DNA from: Haematococcus lacustris
Taxonomy: Eukaryota > Chlorophyta > Chlorophyceae > Chlamydomonadales > Haematococcaceae
DNA: 64,000 nt
NCBI GenBank assembly: GCA_030144725.1
Contig: JASKMD010000030.1
Location: 220,525-284,524 of the forward strand
Direction: 5' to 3'
Translations under genes and position numbers: made by a program
Notes under the pieces: model-generated
What the model was told of the DNA's origin: nothing
What the model saw: the letters and a program-made list of their open reading frames with translations, nothing else
Database searches by the model: none
In this document: one piece after another, positions 22,098 to 35,223 of the stretch
Layout: every line of letters starts with the position of its first letter
Numbering within the stretch: the first letter of the stretch is position 1

Positions 22098-22412
22098 AAT
22101 TAATTCTCCCGGTAAGTGGCTACCCCATGGGGGTAGCCACCGTCACCCCCCACAGGGTAGGTTGCGCCAACCGACCAACCGCTGCCCGCCCAGCTGCTCC
22201 TGCGAACGCGGTCTGCGCTGCAACCCACGTATCAAATCTAATCTCCGTGCTCCGCAGCCATGCTTTTCACGGACATATTTGGCTGCTCGCTGGCCTGGCA
22301 TCAGCATCGACAGCCGCAGTGACTACCATCGTTGCAGCAACAACGGAAGCAGAGCAAGCGGATGCAGCACCAGCCTCAGGAGCTAGGCCAGCGCACGATG
22401 CAGCTGTAACCC
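22098..22412 (+). repeat. Left TIR of Mutator-like element
   Basis: 315 bp, about 99 percent identical to the reverse complement of 27541-27855. It contains a short palindrome CCCATGGGGGTAGCCAC close to the end. Confidence 0.9.
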
Positions 22413-23159
22413 ACAGCGAGCTCGCCCCCCTAACAGCAATGGCATATGCAAGAAGCGGCGCCATATCCACAGCTACGCTGACAAAATGCCAAAATCCTTG
22501 TGTTTAGCAGCACTGGCGTGAAGAAAGGCTGCGACGATTTGACAGCGTCTGGGTTGAATCTCAGCCAGATCCTAACAGATGTGGAGTTGCTGTATCCTTT
22601 CCTCTACAAGCTCATCAGCATGCTGGCAGACACAGATGCAGCCATGCGTGGTGCTGCAGCTTTAAGCAATCATTGATGCGTACAGGCAGCATGTGCAGTG
22701 GTGATTTGTGAGCGTAGTAGGCGCAGAACCTGATCCTGCAATCCCAGCACCTCGCACATCAAGCCTCGCACCCCGCACCTTGCAATTCGGCCCATGTCTA
22801 ACATGCCCACTACTCGGCTGGTGCTCTGCAGGACGGTAGCGCAAGAGCCAGGAGGAGCAGCCAAGGGAAACAGCTAGGCAGCGCAGCAAGGAGCAGCCAG
22901 GAGCAGTTGGAAGCGGCAACAATGAGCCGGCACCCTTCCCAACCCCTCCATCACCACCCTCGCCCCACATCCACCCCAGTTTCCCCCGCACACACCCCAC
23001 CCTGCAGATAGTAAGTGGCTCGCTTTTGCACTTGTGTGGCTAAGTGTGCCGAGCCTGACCACACTCACCTTCACTCTCGCCCTCTTCCGCCACGATGCAA
23101 CACCCTCTACCTATCTTGCAGCCTGGAGCAAGCCCTCCCACCCTTCCCCCAAGCACCAC

Positions 23160-23372
23160 CACCACCACCACCACCTCCCAAGCCCCTCCCCTCCCCTCCC
23201 CAGACCCTCCCCTCCCCCTCCCCCCCTCCCCTCCCCTCCCCTCCCCTCCCCTCCCCTCCCCTCCCCTCCCCTCCCCTCCCCTCCCCTCCCCTCCCCTCCC
23301 CTCCCCTCCCCTCCCCTCCCCTCCCCTCCCCTCCCCTCCCCTCCCCTCCCCTCCCCTCCCCTCCCCTCCCCT
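23160..23372. repeat. (CCCCT)n microsatellite
   Basis: A nearly pure CCCCT array (about 30 units from 23214) preceded by CCA repeats. The plus strand is pyrimidine only and the minus strand is (AGGGG)n. It ends some 55 bp before a possible splice acceptor (CCCGCAG at 23421-23427). Confidence 0.95.
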
Positions 23373-23429
23373 CTTGAGCACTTGCGTTGAGCAAGTGTGC
23401 ACCACAGCAGCCTCCCTCCCCCCGCAGCC

Positions 23430-23513
23430 ATGAGCCATCTCCATGAGCAGCAACTAAGAGCATATGCAAAAGCAGCAAGTAGGACGCGCTTGGAGTGGCA
23501 GCCAGCACTTTCG
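23430..23513 (+). other. Possible captured exon
   Basis: ATG just after a CCCGCAG acceptor, 28 codons (MSHLHEQQLRAYAKAASRTR and on), then a GTGAGT donor in phase 0. It lies within the Mutator-like element. The parent gene is unknown. Confidence 0.3.
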
Positions 23514-24877
23514 GTGAGTGCACATGCTGTTAGGGTGTCAGCCCAGCCTGCCAGACTCTGGTCATGCATGTCCTGCCATGGCTTGGTGGTAGCTAGCATG
23601 TCATGCATGTCCTTATTCATCTGCTTGCTGGCTGATGTTTGCTTGCAGTTGTCGATAGCTGGGGCATGACAGGAGTAGCATGGCTTGGTGATTGCAAGCA
23701 AGGCGGTAGCGGCGTAGAGCAGCAACCAACAAGGAGCCAGCAAGGACCTTACCCTCCCCGTACCCCGTACCCTCCCCCATCCCACCACCACCACTTCCGA
23801 GTCTGCCACCCACCTACCCTCCTCCCCTCTCCTCTCCCCCACCCCACGGCACCTAGCAGCCTATGGAGCTGCAGCCTGGAGCTGGTAGCATAGAGCAGAC
23901 AGCATGGAGCGGGCAGCATGGAGCGGGTGCTGCTGCCAGTGGTGATGGTGCTGCTGCTAGTGCTGCTGCTGTTGTTGCTGCTGCTGCTTGAGCTGCTGAG
24001 CAGCCTAGTAGTAGCAACCAACCCAGTTTGGGGACGTGGGGCAGGGGCAGCAAGTCACCTACTACCCCCCCTCCCCTCACCCTCACCCCACGGCACACGC
24101 TGCAGCCCCTTCCCTACCCCACCCAGCAGCCCTTGGCGTACCAGCTTGGAGCAACAGGGATAGGTGCACCTAGCAACAAGCTCTGCTGCTTATGGAGCAT
24201 GGCCGGCTGCTTGTCTGGCTGCGGCACATGATTGTTGTGTGCAAGGGGGCATGCGGTGAGCCTGAGCCGCATGGTGAGGCTGAGTCAGGGCAGCTGCAGC
24301 AGTCATTGCAAATAGGGCGGTTGTTCAAGATCAAACAACACATGCAGCAGTACCAAGACATGTTAATCAAGGCTGAGGGCATGCACATGAGCTAGGAGGG
24401 CAGGGGCATGTGCACAACTTACCACTTGTAACACCCTTGTAATCCCTTGTAACATGGTGGCCATGTAATGCTATCCAACCAACCGCTTATGTAATTCCTC
24501 ACCATTGAGAGCTGACCTAACTTGACTTCCAGAGTCACCTGGTCCCAACGTATGCATACCATGCATGCAACCAGCCGCATCTCTAGGTGCCTATCTCCTG
24601 GTTGGAATGGTAGCTCTTTGTTGAAGCCCAGTCGAAGTAGCCAAGCCAAATAGGAAGGGCCGCGCCGAAGCCAAGACTTTCCAGCCTAAACACTGCTAGC
24701 AACGCCCTGCCTCCTAGCCAACACAACTGTTGTTGTACACTTCGATGTAAGCCAACACAGTTGGTGTGGTACATTGTGATGTCAGCCTGTGTCAGACTGT
24801 GGCACACTGTGACACCACCCCGCCATACCTCTAGCTCATTACCTACATACACACAGCACCTACACACCTCGGCTACC

Positions 24878-25150
24878 ATGTTTGCAGCATTAGCGCATCA
24901 CCGCGTGGTGGTGTTGTCCATACAAGGGCCATGTGGCGCACCACACCCTAGCATGTGGCTGGTTCTGGTGAGCCTCCACTTAGGTCCATCCGTGGTGCAG
25001 CTAGCTGTGACACATTGGGTGTGGATCACTGCCAGGCCTGCACTTGCTAAGCATGACCGTGATGCATACATGCAAAGGGGGTATGTAGCAGGTGGCTACC
25101 ACGTTTGCAGCATTAGCGCATCACCGCGTGGTGGTGTTGTCCATACAAGG
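24878..25150. repeat. Pair of 50-bp direct repeats
   Basis: TTTGCAGCATTAGCGCATCA and about 30 following bases occur at about 24889 and 25107 with one or two changes. Confidence 0.75.
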
Positions 25151-25359
25151 TATCATGTATGACGAGGATACACGGCTAATGACAACCACAGTTTTCTTCA
25201 TTACATCCATTCACAACTTACAAATCACGTTGTGTGGCATGGAACTGAACGGAAGCTCAGGACAGCCTTTTGAAAGCTTTTGTACCATGCAACATTCTTC
25301 TCAGATGGGCTCAAAGTTGCTGTTGATTGCTAATACAAGACTGCACTGTCACACACCTA

Positions 25360-26055
25360 CAACCTGCTGCTGCTGTCCATGCACTGCTCATGCATTACAG
25401 CCTGCTGCTCTTGCTGCTGCTCATGCACCGCAACACACCTACAACCTGCTGCTGCTGCTCATGCACTAAAACACATGCACTGCAGCCTGTTGCTGCTGCT
25501 CATGCACTGCAGCACACCTGCAGCCTGCTGCTACCTGCAGCCTGCAGTGCCACACACCTACAACCTGTTGCTGCTGCCCATCCATTGCTGCTGCTGTCCT
25601 TGCACTGCTGCTCATGCACTACAACCTGCTGCTGCTGCTACTCATGCACTATAGCACATGCACTTCTGCCTGCTGCTGCTGCTGCTCATGCACTGCAGCA
25701 CACCTGCAGCCTGCTGCTACCTGCACTGCTACACACCTACAGCCTGCTGCTGCTGCTGCACATGCACTGCTGCTCATGCATTACAGCCTGCTGCTGCAGC
25801 TGTTCATGCACTGCAGTACATGCACAACGGCCCGCTGCTGCTGCTCATGCACTGCAACACACCTTCAACCTGCACTGCTACACATCTACAGCCTGCTGCT
25901 GCTGCCCATACACTGCTGCTGTTGTCCTTGCACAGCTGCTCATGCACTACAGCCTGCTGCTGCTGCTCATGCACTGTAACACATGCACTGCAGCCTGCTG
26001 CTGCTGCTCATGCACCGCAGCACACCTGCAGCCTGCTGCTACCTGCAGCCTGCAC
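25360..26055. repeat. CTG-rich imperfect tandem array
   Basis: About 700 bp of interleaved units such as CCTGCTGCTGCTCATGCACT and CACACCTACAACCTG, drifting in length. Open in several frames only because of composition; no protein is claimed. Confidence 0.85.
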
Positions 26056-26065
26056 TGCCACACAC

Positions 26066-27300
26066 AAACAGGCAGGGCAGGGCAGGGCAGGGCAGGGCAG
26101 GGCAGGGCAGGGAGGGGCAGGGCAGGGCAGGGGGCAGGGCAGGGGGCAGGGCAGGGGGGAGGGCAGGGGGCCTGGATGGGCAGGGGGCGGGCTGGATGGG
26201 GTGGGGCAGGGCTTGGATGGGGTGGGGCAGGGCTGGGAGGGGGTGGGGTGGGGAAGGGCTGGGAGGGGGTGGGGTGGGGCAGGGCTGGGAGGGGGTGGGG
26301 TGGGGCAGGGCTGGGAGGAGGTGGGTCAGGGCTGGGCAGGGAGGGGAGGGGCAACCCGAGGCTGGGAGGGGGTGGGGTGGGGCTGGGCAGGGAGGGGGCA
26401 GGGCTGGGAGGGGGTAGGGCAGGGCTGGGAGGGGGTGGGGCAGGGCTGGGCAGGGAGGGTAGGGGCAACGCAAGGCTGGGAGGGGGTGGGGCAGGGCTGG
26501 GATTGGGTGGGGCAGGGCTGGGATTGGGTGGGGCAGGGCTGGGAGGGGGTGGGGTGGGGCAGGGCTGGGAGGGGGTGGGGCAGGGCTGGGCAGGGAGGGG
26601 TGGGGCAACCCGAGGCTGGGAGGGGGTGGGGTGGGGCTGGGCAGGGAGGGGGCAGGGCTGGGAGGGGGTAGGGCAGGGCTGGGAGGGGGTGGGGCAGGGC
26701 TGGGCAGGGAGGGAAGGGGCAACGCAAGGCTGGGAGGGGGTGGGGCAGGGCTGGGCAGGGAGGGGAGGGGCAACGCAAGGCTGGGATTGGGTGGGGCAGT
26801 GCTGGGGTTGGGTGGGGCAGGGCTGGGATTGGGTGGGGCAGGGCTGGTAGGGGGTGGGGTGGGGCAGGGCTGGGAGGGGGTGGGGCAGGGCTGGGCAGGG
26901 AGGGGAGGGGCAACACGAGGCTGGGAGGGGGTGGGGTGGGGCTGGGCAGGGAGGGGGCAGGGCTGGGAGGGGGTTGGGCAGGGCTGGGAGGGGGTGGGGC
27001 AGGGCTGGGCAGGGAGGGGAGGGGCAACGCAAGGCTGGGAGGGGGTGGGGCAGGGCTGGGCAGGGCAGGGAGGGGCAGGGCTGGGAGGGGGTGGGGCAGG
27101 GCTGGGCAGGGAGGGGAGGGGCAACGCAAGGCTGGGAGGGGGTGGAGCAGGGCTGGGAGGGGGTGGGGCAGGGCTGGGCAGGGAGGGGAGGGGCAACGCA
27201 AGGCTGGGATTGGGTGGAGCATGGCTGGGATTGGGTGGGGCAGGGCTGGGATTGGATGGGGCAGGGCTGGGAGGGGGTGGGGCAGGGCTGGGCTGCGGCG
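26066..27300. repeat. G-rich minisatellite, about 1.2 kb
   Basis: It begins with GGGCA pentamers, then higher-order units built from GGCTGGGAGGGGGTGGGGCA and GGAGGGGCAACGCAA. The plus strand has runs of three to five G at very short spacing, so G-quadruplex formation is expected. Long frames here are composition artefacts. Confidence 0.92.
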
Positions 27301-27540
27301 GTGAGGGGTGGGGCTGGGCGGCGGGTCTTGCCGTTCTATGTTGTTGTGGTCCCCTTGAACTGTAATTGTGGATGGCCTGCATGTTTAGGCACACAACAAC
27401 AGAGTTGTGGCAAGGGTACTGCAAGGGGCGTTAGTGCTGTCCCAATGTGTTAGTGGCTAGGTATTATCCGCGCGTGTCTTCTTGCTGTCCTTCAGCTGTG
27501 CGTGGGGGACGCACTCGCTTTGGGTTTCGCTTTGCGGTAG

Positions 27541-27855
27541 GGGTTACAGCTGCATCGTGCGCTGACCCAGCTCCTGAGGCTGGTGCTGCATCCGCTTGCT
27601 CTGCTTCCGTTGTTGCTGCAACGATGGTAGTCACTGCGGCTGTCGATGCTGATGCCAGGCCAGCGAGCAGCCAAATATGCCCGTGAAAAGCATGGCTGCG
27701 GAGCACGGAGATTAGATTTGATACGTGGGTTGCAGCGCAGACCGCGTTCGCAGGAGCAGCTGGGCGGGCAGCGGTTGGTAGGTTGGCGCAACCTACCCTG
27801 TGGGGGGTGACGGTGGCTACCCCCATGGGGTAGCCACTTACCGGGAGAATTAATT
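27541..27855 (-). repeat. Right TIR of Mutator-like element
   Basis: Reverse complement of 22098-22412 with about four substitutions. The outer end abuts the GGCTCCTCA duplication at 27856. Confidence 0.9.
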
Positions 27856-28133
27856 GGCTCCTCATCAAAACTAACAGCGTAATTGCTTAAAGGCTAACAG
27901 CCTGGCGACACAAACCTACCCTAACCATCCCTCGAGTCGCCAGAGCTCTTGGGCTGGGCTTTGAGAGCACTGACGCGCTCTGCGGACACGGAATTTAATT
28001 AATCGCCCCAGCCGGCGATACCTGCGGGCACAAAGGGCACGGGGACATTAGGGTGGAGTGCGGGAGTGTGGGCTATGTGCTACGTGCGGGGCAACCAGGG
28101 CAACTTGAGCTATGCGGGCTATGTGCGGGACTT

Positions 28134-28660
28134 GCTTACCTGTGTGCGTTGTGCGCTGTGTGCTATGTGCGGGACAATGGCATATGCGGGGCAACAAGGG
28201 CAAGGTGTGCGGGCTATGTGCGGGGCACCAAGGGCAAGGGGCTTACCTTTCAGAGAGGTGCCGTGTGTACGTGCCGTGTGTCAGGATTAATGCGCGGTCA
28301 CGACTTGGCGCGTCGATCTGCGGACACAAGCACAAGCATAAGGCAATAGTTAGTAAGTACGTAACGGGGCTGCTTTATTGCGGGGCTGCTGGACTGCGGT
28401 GCTAGTGCTGGTGCGGTGTTGGTGTTGCATGTGGTGTGTCGGAGCTTACCTTCAATGGGCTCCTTCCGCACCGCAAAGCGATGGTTCCAGCGTGGCCCAC
28501 ACCGGGGCTGACTGCTTGGGGTCCGCGCGGTAATCGGCGCAGGCCCGGCGGCCTGCTCCAAGTAAGATGGCAATCTGTGGCAAACGGAGCTTTTCATGCT
28601 GTCCGCTGTCACACTGTGCGCGTGTCCGTCCTTTGACAGCCGTTGCATTTGATGACACGT
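28134..28660 (-). other. Putative exons of an unrecognised gene
   Basis: Three good minus-strand donors (GTAAGC) stand at 28134, 28246 and 28448. The middle block, 28247-28317, is bounded by an acceptor and reads IDAPSRDRALILTHGTYTRH in one frame. The block above 28449 ends KEPIE. Just upstream, GAGACCTCAGCG is repeated three times (28690-28726). I cannot join the exons or name the family. Confidence 0.3.
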
Positions 28661-28729
28661 CCTTAGCTGCTTGTTAGCTGCTGACAGTTGAGACCTCAGC
28701 GGAGACCTCAGCGGAGACCTCAGCGGAGG

Positions 28730-31480
28730 CAGCTTATAGGTGGGGCCCGAACGGGATTTTGTAATACCGAACAAGGGTGACGTGTGACGCTGGGTCGAAC
28801 AAGACAAATTGAAGGGAGGTGGGGCTGCTAGGCAATAGATGCTGCAGTTACTACTGGTTCAGCCTGCTGGGAGCATGTAAGAGCACCCAGCAGGTGCAGG
28901 CAGCAAGGGGTTGGGGCTGCTAGACAGTAGCAGCAGCTGTTGTTGCTGCCTAAGCCTGCTAGAACAAGGTTGCAAGTGCAGGCAGCACAAAGGTGGGGAT
29001 GCTGGGCAGCATCAGAAGCTGCTAATGATGGGTCAGCCTGGTGGGAGCATGCAATTGCACCCAGCTCTAGTAGCACCACATTAGAGCTGCGGCGCTAAGT
29101 GCGCTAGCGGCGGGATCGAACGGAGCGGCGTTCGTTCTGGTTCGAGTGTGATTCGGCGCCCGGTTCGAACATGCAAGTTATCTTTACCTTATTACAGTGC
29201 GGCGTAGCGGAGCGAGCCTACAACTAGCAGACTGCCCATTCCCATCTGTTACAGACTTGACATCTGACTTGACATCTTGCAAGAACCTATACGGGAGCAA
29301 AGTCAACCTTCAGTCCCTTGCATTAATAAGCTGATGTACAAATGCGTGTAGTAGCTCACACGGAGCGACCTCTCCTCCGTCAGCCACTTATTGCCCGCAC
29401 AGTACGTCACATGATGTCGAGGGGTCTTCAGGGACAAGGCGACCACCTCACTTGCTGTCAAGCACCACAGATATGCGTTATTGCAGGCCCGGCCATCAAT
29501 GATCGCCAATACTCTGCAGCCCGGTGCAGCCGCTACAGCCACTACAGCCGCTACAGCCATGGGCAGCCATCCCAAGTGCAGCTCTCCAATGCGCAGCCGC
29601 TACAGCCATCCCAAGTGCGGCTACAGGCACAATTGCAGCCAAATGCAGCAGCCCATGTGCAACAGCTCTATCATCATGCATCATGCAGTAGCCCTCCAAA
29701 GCTAAGCCCTCCCATGTGCCGCCTTCCCATGTGCAACCTTCCCATGTGCAGCCACCCCTGGTGAAGCACTCTGGAGTGCATGGGATGCATGGGATGCAGA
29801 TGCAGCCGCCACTCACCCCACCAACCCAAGCCTCGCTTTTGAGTAAGACTAGTAACGAGAATACCCAGCGTGTACCCAGTGCAGCCCTAAAGACTCATTG
29901 CCCCTCACTGCAAGCCTCGTTAGACTACGATTCGAAGACTCTCTTTCATTGCCTCCACTACCTCCAATGCCTTCACGGCCAGGGCCACTAGAACGGGTAC
30001 AAGACTTCGTAACTACAAGTCTTGGTAATGATTCCAAGCATCTGCCACTAACGTCAGTTCTGGTACCAACGCGGTATGAGCTTCATTCCGCAATATGCCT
30101 ACGGTCATGACATGGTGCAAGCAATAATGACATGTGCCTGTAGAGCCAAAGAAAGTAGAGGCGCATATGCAGCAGCAAGGGCTTGGGCTGGTGGTGTGGG
30201 CTAGCAACCCGCATGATGAGGCTGTGCTTGCTGCCAGCATGTACCACTGGTAGCTAGCCCGGCAACAGGTCAGGCAGCACACCTGCACCAGCCTCATCAC
30301 TGGTGTCGTCAGACAGCTCAATGGATTCATCCCTGCACCAGCAACACCAGAAACAAGCACACCAGCAGGCTGTGTCAGGTTTTATCTTCTATGTCTAGGC
30401 CACACAAGTGGGAAACTGAGGCACGCAGTCCATGCGTCTCTAGCTGGCGCCTAGTTTGTGAATGTGGGTGATGCATCTAGTTTCATCAAAGGGGCCGATG
30501 TGACTGTTTCATGAGTGAAGTTGATAAGGACGCAGTATAAGTCTCTGGATGGGTCTTGAGGCATCGCATGGCGCCTAGAATGCCACACCCGCTGGCCTAG
30601 CAGTCTCCAACTGCAGGGGGGCTTCCGGGTGTGAGGTCCTGTCTAGACTGCTGCAGTGCAGTCAAGTGCAGTCAAGTGCAGGTGGCCATGGCCCTGGGGG
30701 GTGTAGGGCAGGGGCAGGGGCAGGGGCAAGCACTCTCTGCCTTCAGCTGCCTCACCGGCAAGGGCGGGTCTAGCAGCAGGCAGGGGCACAACAGGGTTGC
30801 CCGAGCCACAGGGTTGCCCTATTGCCTGCAGCAGCCTGGGTTGACCCGGGTCCTCCCTCCTCAGCCGTGCCCTGACCACCACCAGCAGTGGCACCACCTG
30901 CATGCAGAAGTTGATAGAGGCTGCGTCACCAGTATCTGTGCCAGTCCCACCAAGCAACCCAGCACTCTAGGCCTGCCTCACCACTAGGGTTGCAGACTCA
31001 CAAGCTCGCAAGGTTTGGGTGGGCAGGCAGGCAGGCAGGCAGGTGGTCAGGGTGTAGCGCACCTGCATCCACGTGGCCTTGGGCATCCTTACTCCATCAA
31101 CCCCTGCCCTGGCTGCTGGCTCTGGCCCTGGTTGGTGCCAGCCGTGCCCTTGGCAGGGCGTCCTGCAGGCGCCGTTGCTGCAACTAGTGTGAACCCAGCA
31201 GTACCCACTGCCCAGCCAACATGCCCTGCTGCTGGTGCTGATGTGGGCAGGCCGAGGCACAGCGTATGCTTCAGGGAAGAGGGCGCAAGGATGATGGTAG
31301 CAAGGTGCTGTGTGGCCTGTCACTGCCTCACCCGCAGCAGGGGTTGGCCTAACAGCAGGCTGGGTAGGCCCTGCCCCGTTTCAGGCTGCCATCCAAACAT
31401 GCGACAGCAACACCGGCAGGCTTTGGAGGCTATGTTGCTGTTGACGCAAGGCAAAGGCACCATGCTGAGGGTGGAAGGAG
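28730..31480. other. Gene-poor region
   Basis: No gene recognised. It holds short tandem motifs (CAGCCGCTACAGCC near 29527-29600, TTCCCATGTGCAGCC near 29710-29755, GGGGCA near 30710, GGCA near 31022) and nothing that I can assign. Confidence 0.4.
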
Positions 31481-31560
31481 GTGGTCCCTCACACCAAGCT
31501 CGACCTCAACACAATCAATACTGACCTGCGGTGGTTTGACCAGTCAGTGCTGCGGTCTGA

Positions 31561-31791
31561 AGTTGGGGCTGCACCTCCAGCACCAGCAGGTAAGGTTGGG
31601 GCTGCATCTCCAGCACCAGCAGGTAAGGTTGGGGCTGCACCTCCAGCACCAGCAGGTAAGGTTGGGGCTGCACCTCCAGCACCAGCAGGTAAGGTTGGGG
31701 CTGCACCTCCAGTACCAGCAGGTGAAGTTGGGGCTGCACCTCCAGCACCAGCAGGTAAGGTTGGGGCTGCACCTCCAGCACCAGCAGGTGA
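31561..31791. repeat. 33-bp minisatellite, seven units
   Basis: Seven head-to-tail 33-bp units (AAGGTTGGGGCTGCACCTCC and on). In one plus frame they encode VGAAPPAPAGK. The unit contains a GTAAGG donor-like site. No surrounding gene could be built. Confidence 0.9.
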
Positions 31792-32126
31792 GGCCAAGTG
31801 ACCACAGGCACCTTGCATCGGCCGCGGTGAGTAACAGGCCCACCCATTTCCAGATTGTCCTTCGATCTCCATCGGCATTTGTCAGGCCTTGTCACTCTGC
31901 TATGGAGTGCAACTCCAAGCTGCCATGGTTAATGCTGCAGATAGGGTCTGGGCAAAGCATCAACAGCACACGGACCGTGGCTTTTCGAACTAAGGCTGCC
32001 ATGGGTTGCAGCTAGGTGCCTCTGCTCTAGTGAACCCAGCAGCACCCACTGCCCAGCCACCTGCCCTCCTGCTGCTGGTGTGGGCAGGCAGTAGCTGTTG
32101 ATGCATATGCATATGCATTTGCACAT

Positions 32127-32895
32127 GAGCCCATGTGTGCAGAACAACAGGCCAAGCTGCAACTCACTGTGTCTCGCCACACCCGTTGGCCTGGCAGCCA
32201 CGGTGGTCTTTGGCAGCATAGTGTGCACCTGCAGGGGGGCCACAATCATCAGACAATGGAAGGCAGCGCATATAATTGCACCGGTTATGCACCTACACTG
32301 AGCTCGCTGGGGACCCTGACCACACCACAAATCGCCCAGGTGTTGGGTCCAGCAGCCTCACTAAATGCTAAAACGCAAAAACACTAAACTACAGACGGGC
32401 AAGTGCAGCCCAAAAGCATGTCAGGCCAGGGCAGTGCAAGTGTGATGTAGGGGCAAGGGCAGGGGGTTGCAAAACACAGCAAATGGCTTTGTTGCTTGCC
32501 TGTTTGCAACAGGGCAGGCTGTGCTAGCAGGGGTGTTGTGGGTGTGTTTAGAATGGAGACTGCTGAGCTGCTGAAATGCATGGGGCCTAGGGGAAATGCA
32601 AGACAGAGCGTTTTAATTCAGCTGGAGACTCCTTGGACTGCCAGGCTCCTGAGTCCCTCTCATGATACACCCTCTTGAAACTATACCCACTGCCACAGAC
32701 TAGGGCCAACTAGACTGTGCACATGCTGTGACCTGTTACTGCCTCACCCGCAGCAGGGGTTGGCCTCACAGCAAGCTAGATTCCTGTTGCCCATGTATGC
32801 AGAACAGGCCAGGCTGCAACTAACTGCTTCTTGCCACACCCGCTGGCCTGGCAGCCACAGTGGTCCTTGGCTGCATCAAAGTGTGCACCTGTAGC
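32127..32895. repeat. Direct repeat pair of about 105 bp
   Basis: 32127-32232 and 32789-32895 are about 80 percent similar (shared GGCCTGGCAGCCAC). A weaker trace lies near 30582. No function is apparent. Confidence 0.65.
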
Positions 32896-32966
32896 CACAA
32901 TTAGACAAAGACGATCCTGACTACTGCAGACTGCAGACAGGGACTGGTGCTGCAGCTGGAGTGGGT

Positions 32967-33508
<542 letters not shown>

Positions 33509-34039
33509 CGTAACAGCTGCCATGGGGCACGAGGTCGCCAGCCACCCCTCCTCCCGCCACGACGTGCCCTACCCGCTCTCGAGGTCATAGCAAGACGCAC
33601 ACTCGAGCTGCATGCATGCAGTTTAAGCCCCACAGCGGGTCAGCACCAGCAAGAAGCAGTGGCAAGAAGCACAGGCAAGAAGCTACTTCACTTCTTCACC
33701 ACATCTGCTTCACCACTTCTTCACTGCTTCACCTAGTGGCCTAATGGCTACCCCATCACACCCCAGCAGCCCATGACACCCCAGCAAACTCCAGCGGGGC
33801 TGGCACACAGCCAGCACAGCCGGCACACCTCTACACCCCAACACCACTCACTCACCTTGTTAGACGCCCAGCGGCCTGCCCGCAGCGGCAGCAATTCCAT
33901 CCTGCACACAGGGAAACATCTCAGGCTCCAGCTCAGGCTGGAGGCACAGCACTACAGCTGGAGCTGGGGCTGGAGCCAGAGCACCACAACACTACACTAG
34001 AGTACCAGACCAGCCGCAGCGCATGTGTGGAGCACTTGC

Positions 34040-34135
34040 CTTGTGACGCAATATCTCTTTGTTGTCCATGACGAGCACACCAGAGCACACACCCTTCTGG
34101 TCGGGCCAGTAGAGCCACCTGCAGATGGAGTGCAC
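34040..34135 (-). other. Putative single exon, unknown gene
   Basis: A 32-codon block between a TTTGCAG acceptor and a GCAAGT-type donor reads CRWLYWPDQKGVCSGVLVMD, a non-repetitive, protein-like composition. Neighbouring exons and the family are not identified. Confidence 0.3.
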
Positions 34136-35223
34136 CTGCAAACCAAGGCAAGGCAAGGCACCAGGGATGGTCTGCAGGTCTGCAGGCAGCGGGGCGGCAG
34201 CCGCCAGAAGTGGGCTACGGTGGGCACCAGGGTGAGACTCAGCACAGCCAAGCAAGGCACAGCCCAGCTGGGGGCAGATGTCAAGGCTCTCAGCAGTGTC
34301 AAGGCTCTCGTAGCTGCCCTCCCTACCTGCCCCAAATTGAAGGAGCAGCCTTACTATGCTGCTGGCCATGTGATGCAGGTGCTACAGATGCTACGCAGCC
34401 TCCATCTACTACAGTTGTAGCCACCTATTCTGTAGGCCACCATGGACAACAAAAACAGTCGCAGGCCTCCAGCAGGCTCCAGGCTGAGTGTAACCTGCGG
34501 GTTGCGTGCCTTAAAGAATCGCGGGTCAATTACACGTCCCACGCAGCTCATCCTGGGCGAATGCGAAGCTGTTGTCAGCGAGCCTGCATGCAGCCAGCGA
34601 GCCAGCGAGCTCACACCTTGGTCACAGGTTACCCAGTTGTCAACTGGTAAACAGATGGTCATGCTGTCTACCCTTTGTTGTCGCCCGCACTCAATTCACG
34701 AGGCCTGCACCGGGGCCTGCCCCTGCCCCTGCCCCTCCCCCTCCCCCTCCCCCTCCCCCCCCTGACCCTGCCATCCCGGCCACCACGTGCCTACCCTCGC
34801 GTGATGGCGTGCCTGCGGGGGGCCGAGGCCAGCCACCTACCCCAACGGGTGCTCCTGTTCCTGCACCCGGGCCTGCAGCTTCACCATTTGGTCCTTGGAG
34901 GCTGTCAGGAGCGCCTGGGCCACATATGCTTCCTGCTGAGCCGCTTCTTTGCCCACGCTTCCTGCTGCCCCAACTGCAGCTGGTTCCCCGCTAACAGCTG
35001 TGCCATCTTTTGCTCGTGATGCTCCTTCTGCAGCACCAGGGCATCATTGCGCTCTTGCTGTGCCCGGCCACCTGGGCTGCGTGCTTGGCTGCCACCAGTA
35101 TTAGGCCAGACCATCAGTACCAGACTTAGGAGCGGCTTAGAGGTGATGGGAAGTGGCAGTGGCTGAGGGAAGTGTCACAAGTGGGCAATGCTGTGCACAC
35201 TACCTCATGCTGCTGCCTCCCCC

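Larger units (their letters stand above)
22097..27855. mobile_element. Mutator-like element with 315-bp TIRs
   Basis: Long inverted repeats at 22098-22412 and 27541-27855 (about 4 differences in 315) begin AATTAATTCTCCCGGTAAGT. The flanks carry the 9-bp duplication GGCTCCTCA (22088-22096 and 27856-27864). The two flanks together rebuild the dispersed repeat seen near 15375-15405. Long TIRs with a 9-bp duplication are typical of Mutator-like elements. No MURA-type transposase is visible in the 5.1-kb interior, which holds C-rich, CTG-rich and G-rich arrays, so it would need help in trans. Interior splice-like signals hint at captured gene pieces. Confidence 0.85.

Noticed and set aside
23040..23842. 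Gly/Arg/Glu-rich frames across the CCCCT array
   Set aside because: The array has no stops in several frames; nothing protein-like remains outside the repeat.
25360..26055. CRISPR-like regular repeats
   Set aside because: Units vary in length and have no unique spacers of constant size; the genome is eukaryotic and this is a drifting minisatellite.
25947..27424. Pro-rich frames of 300-460 codons on minus and Gly/Trp-rich frames on plus
   Set aside because: Composition artefacts of the G-rich minisatellite; several frames are open at once and no motif or splice structure is present.
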